A stretch of 64,000 nt of DNA from Peptostreptococcus equinus (GTDB taxonomy: Bacteria > Bacillota > Clostridia > Peptostreptococcales > Peptostreptococcaceae): contig NZ_CP114052.1 in NCBI RefSeq assembly GCF_027125355.1, positions 248,001 to 312,000 of the forward strand, written 5' to 3'. Numbering within the stretch: the first letter of the stretch is position 1; every line of letters starts with the position of its first letter. Under the pieces are notes generated by a model that ran no database searches, was not told where the DNA came from, and was given only the letters and a program-made list of their open reading frames with translations. Positions 1 to 9,436 of this stretch are shown one piece after another. A program made the translations under genes and the position numbers.

Positions 1-2
1 GA

Positions 3-35
3 TCAATCATTGGTATAGGTTGGTGGCTACTATGA
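3..35 (+). CDS. 3' tail of an upstream gene (partial)
   Basis: An open frame enters from the window edge and ends at a TGA at 33-35. Its last residues would be SIIGIGWWLL. The stop overlaps the ATG at 32 in the classic ATGA arrangement, which suggests translational coupling with the following permease gene. Too little is visible to name it; an ABC transporter ATPase or another membrane component would fit the context, but that is inference only. Confidence 0.3.
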   Translation, partial: SIIGIGWWLL

Positions 36-1714
36 AAAAAATATTTAAATCAAATCCTATATCGGAATATCTTTTTAATATAAACCTTATATATGCCAAT
101 ATCACATATGTAAGTGCTATGAGAAAAAAAGAGAAATTTAAAAAAGATCCAGAAATTTTAATAAAATCCTTAAAAAATAGAATTTTATTTTTCATGCCTT
201 TGTTTATGTTTTTTATATACACACTAATATTTTTACCATTTGATTTCTCGAAGTTTCCATATTTATTAGATGTATCTATAGCATTTTTTATTGTATTGAA
301 TTTGCTTCAAACATTTACTTATTTTTATAATGTCTTTTATGAAAGTAAGGATGTAGAAAATTATATGTCTATGCCTATATCTGAAAAAGATGTTTTTAAA
401 TCAAAATTAGTTGTGGTTACAATTTCAACTATACAATTATTAGTTCCAATAATATCTATGTATTTGATTTATTACTTTAGATCAGGATATGGACTGATTG
501 CAATTGTATTTGCGGTTTTTGATTTTCTATTATCTTTAGGAATAGTGATAGCCATAAATATGGTATTTATACAGCTTTTGGCAAAATCAGCTGTTCTTTC
601 AAAAATGAGAAATAAGATAGTAACTATAATAAGTGCAATAGCCATGATAATGAATGTTGCTTTTATATTATTATTTCAGAATTATTCATATGATTTATCG
701 CAAAAAGCTGTAGCTAGTAAGGTGAAAATATATGGACCATTGACAGAAATCTACAAAAGCAATTTAAAGCATTTTTTATTAATAGTTATTTTGTTCGTAA
801 TTTTGTATTTAATATATCAATTTATAATGTCAAATATAAATGGAAAATTTTACTCATATTTACAATCCCTACAAAGTACTGATTTTACAAATAATAAAAA
901 ACATAAGGATTTTAAAAACAGCATACAAGGAAAAAATAAAGATAAAAATATAATGGCAAAGACCAAGGATTTTGATATTAGGGGTTTTATGAAAGCAAGG
1001 TCAAATTTTAAGAATTTATTTGAGTACAATAAGTCTCTAGTATCTGATTCAAAAGTAATTAATCAGTCTATAATAAGTGGAGGTATATTGCCTATAGTTA
1101 TGATAATACCTGTTGTAATAAATCTAAGTAAAATGAAATTAGATTTATTATCTGATATCAATCAGTTGCTTATATCTTTTTCAATAGCATTTGCATTAGG
1201 TATTTTAAATAATATAAACTCTATATCATTACCTGCTATAATGATATCTCTAGATAGAGAAAATTATGATTATATAAAATCATTGCCGGTAGATATGAGA
1301 AAGTATTTATTAAATAAATATATTATTTCATCTACTGTGAGTTTGATTTTTGGGGTAATAGCAATAGTAGGAGCCTTTATGTTTTTAAAAATTAATTCTA
1401 TTTACATCATACTTGCACTATTTATATTTATTATTGTATCTATGTCAATGGCTGGAAATTGGATAATTTATGACTACAAACATACTTGGACTCAGTGGCA
1501 GAATATTAGTGATTTAGCAAGTAGAGTAAATAAATCTATTACAATGTTACTTATGTTTGTGGTGATATTCTTTATTATTATGATGGTAAGTATATTATAC
1601 TTTATTGCAGATTTTGGTTTACAGGGAATAGCCATAGGTATTTTAATAACACTTATACTATTGATTTCCTCAATTTCAGTAATTAGATTTATAAAATTTT
1701 TAAAAAGAATATAA
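32..1714 (+). CDS. ABC-2 type membrane permease (putative exporter subunit)
   Basis: The product is a large integral membrane protein of about 560 residues. Hydrophobic segments cluster at about residues 50-110, 120-270 and 350-560. A Lys/Asp-rich cytosolic linker lies at about 280-340, giving the two-block layout usual in ABC-2 type exporter subunits of Firmicutes. I chose the ATG at 32 because GGTGG precedes it and it overlaps the previous stop (ATGA). The frame is also open upstream, including a TTG at 20, so a longer protein starting outside the window cannot be excluded. No ATPase is visible, so its partner would be the gene cut off at the left edge. The substrate is unknown. A strong hairpin follows the stop. 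Confidence 0.6.
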   Translation: MKKIFKSNPISEYLFNINLIYANITYVSAMRKKEKFKKDPEILIKSLKNRILFFMPLFMFFIYTLIFLPFDFSKFPYLLDVSIAFFIVLNLLQTFTYFYNVFYESKDVENYMSMPISEKDVFKSKLVVVTISTIQLLVPIISMYLIYYFRSGYGLIAIVFAVFDFLLSLGIVIAINMVFIQLLAKSAVLSKMRNKIVTIISAIAMIMNVAFILLFQNYSYDLSQKAVASKVKIYGPLTEIYKSNLKHFLLIVILFVILYLIYQFIMSNINGKFYSYLQSLQSTDFTNNKKHKDFKNSIQGKNKDKNIMAKTKDFDIRGFMKARSNFKNLFEYNKSLVSDSKVINQSIISGGILPIVMIIPVVINLSKMKLDLLSDINQLLISFSIAFALGILNNINSISLPAIMISLDRENYDYIKSLPVDMRKYLLNKYIISSTVSLIFGVIAIVGAFMFLKINSIYIILALFIFIIVSMSMAGNWIIYDYKHTWTQWQNISDLASRVNKSITMLLMFVVIFFIIMMVSILYFIADFGLQGIAIGILITLILLISSISVIRFIKFLKRI

Positions 1715-1732
1715 TAAAAATTAAAAAAAATT

Positions 1733-1754
1733 AAAGCCCATAATTATGGGCTTT
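1733..1754. terminator. Bidirectional Rho-independent terminator
   Basis: AAAGCCCAT / ATGGGCTTT is a perfect stem with a four-base loop, with A-runs on the left and T-runs on the right. It lies between the convergent permease and NfeD-like genes and can serve both. It overlaps the stop codon of the minus-strand gene by a couple of bases. Confidence 0.85.
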
Positions 1755-2286
1755 AAATTTTTTTAACATATATATAAGAAGCTTTTATTTCTTCAACTTT
1801 AATTTTAGAACCATAGAACAGATCTTCTTTACTATAGACCTTGTATTCCTTATTATCAATTTTTGCAGACCCGCTATTGTGAAGATTGCTTATCATTACA
1901 CCTTCTTTTCCAACTAATTCTTTTAGCTTTCCTCTTGATTTTCTGCCAAAGTATCTTACAGTAAATAATAAAGTTGTAATAATAAAATAATGTACTATTG
2001 CAACACGTGACCAGGGAGATAAACAAATGAATAAACACGAAGCACCTGTAAATGAATTATTTATGCCCATTGATTGTGTTTTGCCTGTAATAATTGCATC
2101 GCCATCTTTAGCTTCTAAAAAAGAAAAATAGAGAACAATTAAAAGTATAGCATACCAGATATAAATAAAGGGTGGCTTAAATCTGCCGATGGCAAAACCT
2201 TTAAAAAAATATATAAATACTAGACTTAAAATACTTGCAATTATCCAAAATATCAAATCACTTTTTAAATCATTTTCATCATACAT
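1753..2286 (-). CDS. NfeD-like membrane protein with C-terminal OB-fold domain
   Basis: The protein is about 177 residues. Hydrophobic segments fill roughly residues 10-115. A soluble domain of about 55 residues follows, beginning LVGKEGVMISNL and continuing SGSAKIDNKEYKVYS. This matches the pattern of the NfeD C-terminal OB-fold (GkxGvvxxdLxpsGxvxixGexyxv). NfeD proteins usually partner with flotillin-like or stomatin-like proteins in membrane microdomains, but no such gene is next to it here. The start was moved from the ATG at 2304 to that at 2286, because the first ATG sits inside the sequence that supplies the ribosome site (TTGGAGG). It appears to be a single-gene unit convergent with the permease. 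Confidence 0.7.
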   Translation of the reverse strand: MYDENDLKSDLIFWIIASILSLVFIYFFKGFAIGRFKPPFIYIWYAILLIVLYFSFLEAKDGDAIITGKTQSMGINNSFTGASCLFICLSPWSRVAIVHYFIITTLLFTVRYFGRKSRGKLKELVGKEGVMISNLHNSGSAKIDNKEYKVYSKEDLFYGSKIKVEEIKASYIYVKKI

Positions 2287-2504
2287 AAGAACCTCCAAAT
2301 TCAAAATGAATATTAAAAATATATTTATAAATTAGTATAATTATACAAGATAATAAAAAAATATTGTATAGGATTTTTATGCAATTTAATTAACTACTAT
2401 ATAAATTATATTTAAATTGTAGTAGAATATTATATGAGGAAAATTATTATTATAATCAAGTAGATATAATAATAAAGAAGTGTTTCAATTTTGGAGGGGT
2501 ATAA

Positions 2505-3923
2505 ATGAATAAACTTAATGGACGTTTAAGTAGTCTGTTATCTATAGAATTCGCTGTTTTATGTATGCTATTCTACAATGTCATAGGTAAAATGGTTTGG
2601 ATAGATGGTAATATGTACTTGAGCTTGGCTTTTGTCTTGCTTGCAGTATGTATTTTTTTTGAAGTTAGCAATAAGTATAAAGATACAAATTTTTTAGCTA
2701 TTATAGGAATAATAGCCACTGTAAAGTTCATAATATTAGATGTAGTGTCTGTTTTGGATTTTCAAGTAAAATTGGTAGATCCAAAGACATTTTACTATAA
2801 TGCAAACATAATAGTGATCTTGCTTATATTGAATGCCACGATAATGACTCTTTTATTAATACATATGTACAAGTTTTTCAAAAATATACATATAAAATCA
2901 TATAAAATAAAATATTCATTTGTGGTGTTATCAGTTTTGTTGTCATTTTATTTAGATAGATCTTTGATGGTGGCACTGATATTATATTTTGTATTTACAT
3001 CATATGTAGCTATTCGAATATCACAAGATAATGTGAATATGTTTGCAAGATATTTGTTTAGCAGAATTTGGTATAAAAAATACTTAGTAGCAGCAATGTT
3101 ATTTGGAGCAATAATAGATATAATAGACTACAGCAATGCTAGTATATTAATAGCATTTTTAATTATTATATGTTTGGAGATGAAGTCAATATATATATTA
3201 AATATATCGAATGATTTTGATGGCGAAAGTTCAGCTATAAAGACTATAATAGGTTATAGAAAAATATATAATGATGCTATAGAGAATAAAAAACATGCAG
3301 ATTACTTGCATGATGAAGTATTGCAAAATTTATTTTATTTAAAGAGGAACATAAGTGATATGTATTCACTTGCTTCATCTAGCAGTATGGATAAAGATAT
3401 AGAAAAAAATAAGAAAATAATAGATCAAATGGTAAAATCAATTAGGGATGAGATAGAGAAAATATCACCATATATTTCAAATTCGGTATCTTTAAAGAAA
3501 AATTATCTATCATTGATAAAGAAATTCTATTTGAAATGTAATAGAAAAATACTGATAGATTTTACTTGCAAGGAAGACTTTTTTGTACCATTTCCCTATG
3601 ATGAAATATTGTATAAATTTATAAATGAGTTGGTAACCAATGCGATAAAGCATACACAATCAAATTATATAGAGATTAGGTTAGATATAATAGATAATAT
3701 TATATTCTTAAATGTAATTGATGAGGATAGTAATTTAAATATTGATTTCGAAGATTTATCAAGTCAAAATAGAGGGTTAAAATCTATTAAAAATACGTTA
3801 GATGGATTGAATGGAAAAATAGAAATAGAAAATTTTGAAAATAATAAGGGAAAATCAGTTAATATTAAAATTCCTATTAAGGGGGAAGATATAATTGAGG
3901 ATATTATTAATAGACGATCATAG
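2505..3923 (+). CDS. Sensor histidine kinase (LuxR-type two-component system)
   Basis: A membrane sensor kinase of 472 residues. The first 240 or so residues contain about eight hydrophobic segments and no obvious extracellular domain, so it probably senses a signal in or near the membrane. The dimerisation helix carries the phosphoacceptor His at about residue 269 in ADYLHDEVLQN, like the HDExxQ box of DesK/LiaS-type (HPK7) kinases. The ATPase domain shows the N-box (NELVTNAIKH, around 377-386), but the later G-boxes are degenerate. GGGG at 2493-2496 before the ATG is a good ribosome site. The response regulator gene overlaps its 3' end, so the two form a translationally coupled pair. The stimulus is unknown. 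Confidence 0.85.
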   Translation: MNKLNGRLSSLLSIEFAVLCMLFYNVIGKMVWIDGNMYLSLAFVLLAVCIFFEVSNKYKDTNFLAIIGIIATVKFIILDVVSVLDFQVKLVDPKTFYYNANIIVILLILNATIMTLLLIHMYKFFKNIHIKSYKIKYSFVVLSVLLSFYLDRSLMVALILYFVFTSYVAIRISQDNVNMFARYLFSRIWYKKYLVAAMLFGAIIDIIDYSNASILIAFLIIICLEMKSIYILNISNDFDGESSAIKTIIGYRKIYNDAIENKKHADYLHDEVLQNLFYLKRNISDMYSLASSSSMDKDIEKNKKIIDQMVKSIRDEIEKISPYISNSVSLKKNYLSLIKKFYLKCNRKILIDFTCKEDFFVPFPYDEILYKFINELVTNAIKHTQSNYIEIRLDIIDNIIFLNVIDEDSNLNIDFEDLSSQNRGLKSIKNTLDGLNGKIEIENFENNKGKSVNIKIPIKGEDIIEDIINRRS

Positions 3924-4533
3924 TATTTTTGCATATGGTGTAAAATATAGCCTAGAAATTAATGATATAAATAAAAAAATACATTTTATAGATATACTAT
4001 CGAATAAATTTGAAGTAGAAGATATTTTATCCTTAATAAGTATAAAAGGATATGATACTCTTATGTTAGACATAAATATTAAAAATATTTGTGATTTTGA
4101 TGGACTAGAACTAACGCAAAAATTACTGGATAAATTTTCAAATCTTAAAATAATTGTACTTACAGGTTATGATAAACCAATTTTTGAAAAGCAAGCAAGA
4201 GACATAGGAGCCTATGCATTTATAGATAAGAATAAAAATAGCAAAGATTTATATGAGATACTCTTGAAAGTGAATGAAGGTAAGTTTTATTTTGAAGACT
4301 ACATTATGCAAGAGGATTTACTCACACAAAGAGAAATAGAAATTGTAAAGCTTTATGTTGGAGGGCTTACTAGAGAGCAGATAGCTAAAAAAATTTATGT
4401 ATCGCCTAGAACGCTTGCAAATCATTTAATAAATATATACGAAAAATTAAATGTTAGTAATTATCAAGAAATGACACTAAAGGCAATAGATTTAGGATAT
4501 ATGAAGAATTTTTCTAGAAAAAATTATAGATAA
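3895..4533 (+). CDS. LuxR/NarL-family response regulator
   Basis: A 212-residue response regulator: receiver domain, then a LuxR-type helix-turn-helix. The acidic pocket is DDH at 7-9, the predicted phosphoacceptor is Asp59 (LMLDI), and the conserved Lys lies in AFIDKNK. The C-terminal domain reads LTQREIEIVKLYVGG...KKIYVSPRTLANHL, the NarL/LuxR DNA-binding signature. I take the TTG at 3895 as start because GGGGGAAG lies just upstream at 3881-3888. This makes the gene overlap the kinase by 29 bases. The overlap and the domain pairing identify it as that kinase's partner. Target genes are unknown; the adjacent tpx is a possible but unproven one. Confidence 0.85.
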   Translation: MRILLIDDHSIFAYGVKYSLEINDINKKIHFIDILSNKFEVEDILSLISIKGYDTLMLDINIKNICDFDGLELTQKLLDKFSNLKIIVLTGYDKPIFEKQARDIGAYAFIDKNKNSKDLYEILLKVNEGKFYFEDYIMQEDLLTQREIEIVKLYVGGLTREQIAKKIYVSPRTLANHLINIYEKLNVSNYQEMTLKAIDLGYMKNFSRKNYR

Positions 4534-4550
4534 TAAATAAATTATTAAAT

Positions 4551-4578
4551 AAAGCGGTACTTTACTGCTTTATTTTTT
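4551..4578 (+). terminator. Rho-independent terminator after the first two-component pair
   Basis: AAAGCGGTA pairs with TACTGCTTT (one G-U pair) over a three-base loop, followed by ATTTTTT. It separates the regulator gene from tpx. Confidence 0.8.
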
Positions 4579-4684
4579 AAAGAAAAAATTTATCAAATAA
4601 ATTGAGTAAATAAAATTTTGATGGGTATTTAATATAGCAGATAAAAATAATTAATAATGTTCTAAATTATGGAGGATATATACA

Positions 4685-5194
4685 ATGGAAAAAAGATCAG
4701 TAACAACATTTGCTGGGAATCCAGTAACACTTTTAGGTAAGGAAATCAAAGTAGGAGATAAAGCTCCAGAGTTTGTAGCGGTAAATGGAGATTTAAGCCC
4801 ATTTTCTTTAAAGGATGTTGAAGGTAAGGTAAAATTAATAAGTGCAGTACCATCAGTTGATACAGGTGTTTGTGAGTTACAGACAATCAGATTTAATGAA
4901 GAAGCATCAAAATTAAATGATGTTGCTATCATTACAATAAGTGAAGACCTACCATTCGCACAGGCTAGATTCTGTGGAGCAAAGGGAATAGAAAATGCTG
5001 TAGTAGTTTCTGACTACAAGGATACAGAATTCGGTCTAAACTATGGATTCTTAATGGAAGAATTTAGACTACTAAACAGAGGTATAGTAGTACTAGATAA
5101 GGATAATATGGTAAGATATGTAGAATACGTAAAAGAAAATACAGATCATCCAGATTATGATAAAGCTATAGAAGCTGTTAAAGCTTTAATATAA
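4685..5194 (+). CDS. tpx: Thiol peroxidase (atypical 2-Cys peroxiredoxin)
   Basis: Tpx reduces peroxides in the cytosol, using thioredoxin as electron donor. At 169 residues the length is normal for the family. The peroxidatic Cys63 lies in PSVDTGVCELQT and the resolving Cys97 in ARFCGAKG, the spacing seen in Tpx enzymes. The N-terminus (VTTFAGNPVTLLGKEIKVGD) is the usual Tpx opening. GGAGG lies just upstream of the ATG. It stands as a single gene between two two-component loci. It is part of the oxygen-defence set in this window, together with the flavodiiron protein (28.9 kb) and the thioredoxin reductase-like protein (33.1 kb). Confidence 0.95.
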   Translation: MEKRSVTTFAGNPVTLLGKEIKVGDKAPEFVAVNGDLSPFSLKDVEGKVKLISAVPSVDTGVCELQTIRFNEEASKLNDVAIITISEDLPFAQARFCGAKGIENAVVVSDYKDTEFGLNYGFLMEEFRLLNRGIVVLDKDNMVRYVEYVKENTDHPDYDKAIEAVKALI

Positions 5195-5238
5195 TAGAAA
5201 ATCATTTTTAAGCCAATTTTAAATTTTATACTAAGTTT

Positions 5239-5280
5239 AAGGAGTAGCCTATGAAATCTTCAGTTCATTGACTACTCCTT
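5239..5280. terminator. Convergent hairpin between tpx and the regulator gene
   Basis: AAGGAGTAG (5239-5247) pairs with CTACTCCTT (5272-5280). An inner ATGAA/TTCAT pairing lies at 5251-5255 and 5265-5269. T-runs are weak on both sides, so termination efficiency is uncertain. Its position between convergent genes supports a shared terminator. Confidence 0.55.
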
Positions 5281-5316
5281 TGCGTTATAAAAATTAATAC
5301 TATTCAAACTTGTATT

Positions 5317-5952
5317 TTATATATTCTTTAAATAAAAAATAGCTAGTTGTGTACGATCTCTCAGATCTAATTTTACCAACATGGATGAAATATAATTTCT
5401 TACTGTGCCTTCACTTAAAAATAATTTACTAGAGATTTCTTTATTGTTTAATCCATCAGCGACAGATTTTAAAATATCAATTTCTCTTTGGTTTAGCTTT
5501 TCTTGTAAATCTAGCTTACTATTGTTTTTGTTATTGTACGATTGAGAATTTTTACTTATATTATCTATTACCTTGTTGCCGAATACGTTCTGTCCTGCAC
5601 TTACAGCCCTAATAGAAGGACAAATAGATTCAAATTCATCTTTCAAAAGGTAACCACAGCTACCTAATTTTAAGGCTTGATCGATATAAGATTTATCTAA
5701 AAAAGTAGTAAGAAAAAGTGCTCTTACATTATTATTGCATTCTTTTAATTTTTTAAGTGCATCTAATCCAGTTTTTTTGCCAATTTGTATATCGAACAGA
5801 CATATGTCCGGTTGATGTTCAGTGTATAGATTTATTGCATCATCAAAGTTATGTCCTAGACCAACGACTTCCATATCTTCTTCATTTTCTATTATAGTTT
5901 TTAAGGCAAAGCAAATCATTTTATCATCGTCTATAATTAATACTCTAATCAT
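5317..5952 (-). CDS. LuxR/NarL-family response regulator
   Basis: A 211-residue response regulator. It has acidic residues DDD at 8-10, phosphoacceptor Asp54 (CLFDIQ), and the conserved Lys in GYLLKDE. The C-terminal helix-turn-helix reads LNQREIDILKSVADGLNNKEIS followed by LSEGTVRNYIS. It overlaps the upstream kinase gene by four bases (ATGA), so the two are translationally coupled. The pair is transcribed divergently from an ABC exporter at 7.4-10.5 kb. This is the usual arrangement for a two-component system that controls an antibiotic- or peptide-responsive exporter, so that is the most likely target (inference). Confidence 0.88.
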   Translation of the reverse strand: MIRVLIIDDDKMICFALKTIIENEEDMEVVGLGHNFDDAINLYTEHQPDICLFDIQIGKKTGLDALKKLKECNNNVRALFLTTFLDKSYIDQALKLGSCGYLLKDEFESICPSIRAVSAGQNVFGNKVIDNISKNSQSYNNKNNSKLDLQEKLNQREIDILKSVADGLNNKEISSKLFLSEGTVRNYISSMLVKLDLRDRTQLAIFYLKNI

Positions 5953-7163
5953 TTTTCCTCCTTGTTGAGCGTTATAAATATTCTAAAACCATTATTGGTA
6001 GATATTTCAAGAACTCCATTTAAATCGGCTACTCTTTTTCTTATTGAGAATAGTCCCATACCATCTGCATCAATATTTTCAATACTACCATTATCAAAAA
6101 TTTTTATATATAATTTATCAAAACTCTCCACTATACTAATTTCTGCTTGGTCTGCATTTGAATGTTTGACTATATTAGTTAAAGCTTCTTTTATTATATA
6201 AATTATTGTATATTTTGATTTTAGATTTAAGTCTGTATCTAAAGAATAAGTAAATGAAATAGGACAGAAGTTAAAGTCGATTATCACTTTATCCAACTCA
6301 TTTTTTAGGTTTATAGTTTGGTTTTGAAAATTATGAAGACTTTTTCTAACCTCGTTCATACCTTCTTGAAGAGTTGATTTGAGCATAGATAGTTGCTCAT
6401 GTTTTTGTTTATCTTTTTCAATTACCATAAGAGCACCAATTTGAAGTATACCTCTAGATGTTAGATGACCTAAGGAGTCATGTATATCTCTAGAGATTCT
6501 ATTTCTCTCATTTAAAATAGCATTTTCTATTTTTTTATCTTGCTTGACTATTAAATCCTCATATTTATTTTTTAATATTTTTTCGTGGTCTTTTGAATTA
6601 GAGTAGTAAGAGTAATATTTATCTTTGGTAAAAAGCAAGTCTATCTCTAAGTCGGCTATGTTATATGAGAATAGAGAAAATAGACTTATTAGTATAATTA
6701 ATATAAAATCTAAGGTCATAATAAATGAAAAAAATAAAAATATCATATAATAGACTAGATTTATTTGCTTTATATATTTATTAATACTTATGTCTGAAGT
6801 ATCCTCATTAATCATTTTTTTTATTGATATGTTTGTTTTTTTATTATTTTTATTAAAATTTCTGTGACTGTTTATATAAATAATAAGTGCTGTAAATACA
6901 CCGATATGCTCAATGTGCATAGAAGTATATATATTATTATTTTTAAGATAAAAAGCAAGTATGTATGACAACGAAAAGATACCTAAAGATAAGATATAAA
7001 TATATTTTTTGTTTGAGCAAGTTAAAATAAAAGCTGAAATTGTCCCCAAGCAAAGTGGAATTATCAAATAAGCTTCTTTATTATAGATAATCAAAATGGT
7101 TATAGATATAAACCAAATCAGTATTGCTTTCTTGAAGATTTTATTATTAATAAGTATGTTCAT
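5949..7163 (-). CDS. Sensor histidine kinase (DesK/LiaS-like)
   Basis: A 404-residue membrane kinase. Hydrophobic segments occupy about residues 10-100 and 132-170, and a coiled-coil-like linker (175-220) follows. The phosphoacceptor is His228 in NRISRDIHDSLGH, a textbook HPK7-type H-box. The ATPase domain has EALTNIVKHSNA (N-box), DNGSIE (G1) and DGMGLFSIRKRV (G2). GAGGTG precedes the ATG. The regulator gene starts within its stop codon. It is divergent from the ABC exporter genes, with a 192-base shared control region, consistent with exporter control in response to a membrane-active compound. Confidence 0.88.
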   Translation of the reverse strand: MNILINNKIFKKAILIWFISITILIIYNKEAYLIIPLCLGTISAFILTCSNKKYIYILSLGIFSLSYILAFYLKNNNIYTSMHIEHIGVFTALIIYINSHRNFNKNNKKTNISIKKMINEDTSDISINKYIKQINLVYYMIFLFFSFIMTLDFILIILISLFSLFSYNIADLEIDLLFTKDKYYSYYSNSKDHEKILKNKYEDLIVKQDKKIENAILNERNRISRDIHDSLGHLTSRGILQIGALMVIEKDKQKHEQLSMLKSTLQEGMNEVRKSLHNFQNQTINLKNELDKVIIDFNFCPISFTYSLDTDLNLKSKYTIIYIIKEALTNIVKHSNADQAEISIVESFDKLYIKIFDNGSIENIDADGMGLFSIRKRVADLNGVLEISTNNGFRIFITLNKEEK

Positions 7164-7355
7164 TTTTCACCTCAAATTTTACTTTAGAAAATTTATAAAT
7201 CATATTTTTATAATAGCATAATATGAGAATTAATACATTAAAATATGACATATGTAATACATATAAATGAGTATATACACTAACGCATAAACTTTATATA
7301 AAATATAATAAATATATAAAGAAATAAAAAGTATATTTTATAATAGGAGGTAATT
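7164..7355. promoter_or_regulatory. Divergent control region between the two-component pair and the ABC exporter
   Basis: This 192-base, extremely AT-rich interval must hold promoters for both directions. It contains imperfect CATAT-type inverted repeats around 7248-7268 that could be regulator sites, and a ribosome site (AGGAGG) just before the exporter start at 7356. No single promoter is convincing enough to name. Confidence 0.4.
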
Positions 7356-8285
7356 ATGATAGTAGAATTTAAAGACGTGTTAAAGAGATTTGATTCTTTA
7401 ATTGCATTAGATAATTTTAATATACAGATAAAGGAAGGGGAAGTCTATGGCTTACTTGGGCCAAATGGTTCGGGAAAGACAACCGCAATAAATTGTATGC
7501 TGTCTTTGCTTCATTATGAAAAGGGTCAAGTATATTTATTTGGAGAAAAAATGAGCCAAAATAGATTTGACATAAAGGCTAAAATAGGATATGTACCACA
7601 AGAAATAGCTGTGTTTGAAGAGTTAACTGTATATGAAAATATAGACTTTTTTTGTGGTCTATATGTCAAAGATAATGATACAAGAAAAAAATATGTTGAA
7701 GATGCTATAGAATTTGTAGACTTAAATGACTTTAGAAAATTTTATCCTAAAAAACTTAGTGGTGGATTAAAGAGGAGATTGAATATAGCTTGTGGAATAG
7801 CTCATAAACCACAATTAATAATCTTAGATGAACCAACAGTTGCAGTAGATCCACAAAGTAGAAATTCTATATTAGAAGGAATAAAGAAATTAAATAAAAA
7901 TGGTGCGACAGTTATATATACTACTCACTATATGGAGGAAGTTGAACAAATCTGTACTAGGATTTCAATAATGGATAAGGGCAAGATTTTAATCAGCGGA
8001 GATAAATATGAACTAAAAAAATTGGTAGGATTAAGCGATTCACTTATTTTAAAAGATATAGAAATTGATTCATCAAATATAGAAACTATAAGAAAAATAG
8101 ATGGTGTAGGAAAGGTAGTGAGTCAAAACCGAAATTTAGATGTACAGATAAAAGATAAGATGACAGTTACAAAGATACTTATGTATTTAGAAAAAAATAA
8201 TATTTTCTTCCAATCCATAAATATATTGTCACCTACATTAAATGATGTATTTTTAGAGATAACAGGTAGAGAATTAAGGGATTAA
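7356..8285 (+). CDS. ABC exporter ATPase subunit
   Basis: A 309-residue nucleotide-binding subunit. Walker A is GPNGSGKT (35-42), the Q-loop lies in YVPQEI, the signature is KLSGGLKRR, Walker B is LIILDEPT, and the switch His is in YTTHYMEE. A C-terminal extension of about 90 residues follows the core, as in DrrA/CcmA-type drug or peptide exporters. GGAGG precedes the ATG. The two downstream permease genes follow at 11 bases and with a 14-base overlap, so the exporter is ATPase plus two ABC-2 permeases. It probably exports or detoxifies a hydrophobic compound or peptide under control of the divergent two-component system. Confidence 0.92.
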   Translation: MIVEFKDVLKRFDSLIALDNFNIQIKEGEVYGLLGPNGSGKTTAINCMLSLLHYEKGQVYLFGEKMSQNRFDIKAKIGYVPQEIAVFEELTVYENIDFFCGLYVKDNDTRKKYVEDAIEFVDLNDFRKFYPKKLSGGLKRRLNIACGIAHKPQLIILDEPTVAVDPQSRNSILEGIKKLNKNGATVIYTTHYMEEVEQICTRISIMDKGKILISGDKYELKKLVGLSDSLILKDIEIDSSNIETIRKIDGVGKVVSQNRNLDVQIKDKMTVTKILMYLEKNNIFFQSINILSPTLNDVFLEITGRELRD

Positions 8286-8296
8286 GGAGGTAAAAA

Positions 8297-9436
8297 ATGT
8301 TCGGATTTTTATTTAAATATAACATAAAAGTAATATTGAGAATAAAACAAGTATTATTTTGGACTATAGCCTTTCCCTTTATGTTAGCTACTATAATAGG
8401 GTTTTCTTTAAAGGGTGTAGACAAAGGACTGAATCTAGAACCTATACCAGTAATGACTGATAATATACAGTATGAAAAAATCTTATCAGACATAAAGGTA
8501 GGTAATAAAAAAGTATTTGATATTAGGAAATTAAATAAGCCAGAGAAAGCATTAGAAGATAAAAAAATAGATGCCTATATAAAATCTATTGGAGATTCTA
8601 AAAATGATTTAAGAAAGGTAAAATTAATTATAGGTAAGGATGATTTAAATTCTTCACTTGTATACTCAACTGTAAATTATATTAGTCACTCAAATCTAAC
8701 TGCTAAGCAGATACTGTCAAGTAAAGGAAACTATTCTAAAATTAATCAAGTAGTAGCCGATTTAGGAAAGAATAGTGATAATAAGATTAAAAAGTCAAAA
8801 AATATAAAAGAAGTTAAATCTACTAATGTTTTTATGTACTCTTTGTTAGCAATGGCTTGTCTAGGATCAATAACTTTTGGCGTTTCAATTGTTGAAACTT
8901 ATAATATAAAAGGTGATTTTGCTTATGCATCAAGAATTTCTGTTACACCAATAACTAAAGGAAAACTACTTTTTTCTCAGACTATTGCATATGCATTAAT
9001 AGGAGTAGTTACTTCAGTAGCGCTTTGTTATTATGTAAATACGGTGCTAGGAGTAGATTTTGGTGGTGATAATTTGAAAATTATATCAATATTGATATTG
9101 GGAAATATTATGGGAATATTAATAGGAATAATATTAGGATTAATATTACCGCTAAAGACAGATGCTAAAATATCTTTCGCATCAGCATTTTATGTATTTT
9201 CGAGTTTTTTATCTGGTATGATGATAAGTTCAGTACCAAGTGTAATCAGCAACAATATTCCAATATTAAACTATATAAATCCTGCAACGGTAATATCTAG
9301 AAGTTTTTCTTCATTATATCTGTATAAAGGAAATTCAGAATTCATTATATCAATAATAAATAGTATAGCTTATATATCTATACTGACTATAATTATTTGG
9401 ATTTTATCAAGGAGGAGACAAAATGACAGTATTTAA
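8297..9436 (+). CDS. ABC-2 type permease subunit 1
   Basis: A 379-residue permease with the ABC-2 pattern. There is one N-terminal membrane segment (about 15-40), then an extracytoplasmic domain of about 140 residues (40-180). A block of five to six membrane segments (about 185-375) completes it. AGGAGG lies just upstream of the ATG. It belongs to the exporter operon and overlaps the next permease gene by 14 bases. It resembles the next protein in topology but only weakly in sequence, so the two probably form a heterodimeric channel with the ATPase at 7356. Confidence 0.85.
   Translation: MFGFLFKYNIKVILRIKQVLFWTIAFPFMLATIIGFSLKGVDKGLNLEPIPVMTDNIQYEKILSDIKVGNKKVFDIRKLNKPEKALEDKKIDAYIKSIGDSKNDLRKVKLIIGKDDLNSSLVYSTVNYISHSNLTAKQILSSKGNYSKINQVVADLGKNSDNKIKKSKNIKEVKSTNVFMYSLLAMACLGSITFGVSIVETYNIKGDFAYASRISVTPITKGKLLFSQTIAYALIGVVTSVALCYYVNTVLGVDFGGDNLKIISILILGNIMGILIGIILGLILPLKTDAKISFASAFYVFSSFLSGMMISSVPSVISNNIPILNYINPATVISRSFSSLYLYKGNSEFIISIINSIAYISILTIIIWILSRRRQNDSI

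Noticed and set aside
4651..4932. Open frames on the opposite strand of confident genes, such as this one across tpx
   Set aside because: They are shadows of real genes: no ribosome site, unusual composition and no recognisable protein features.
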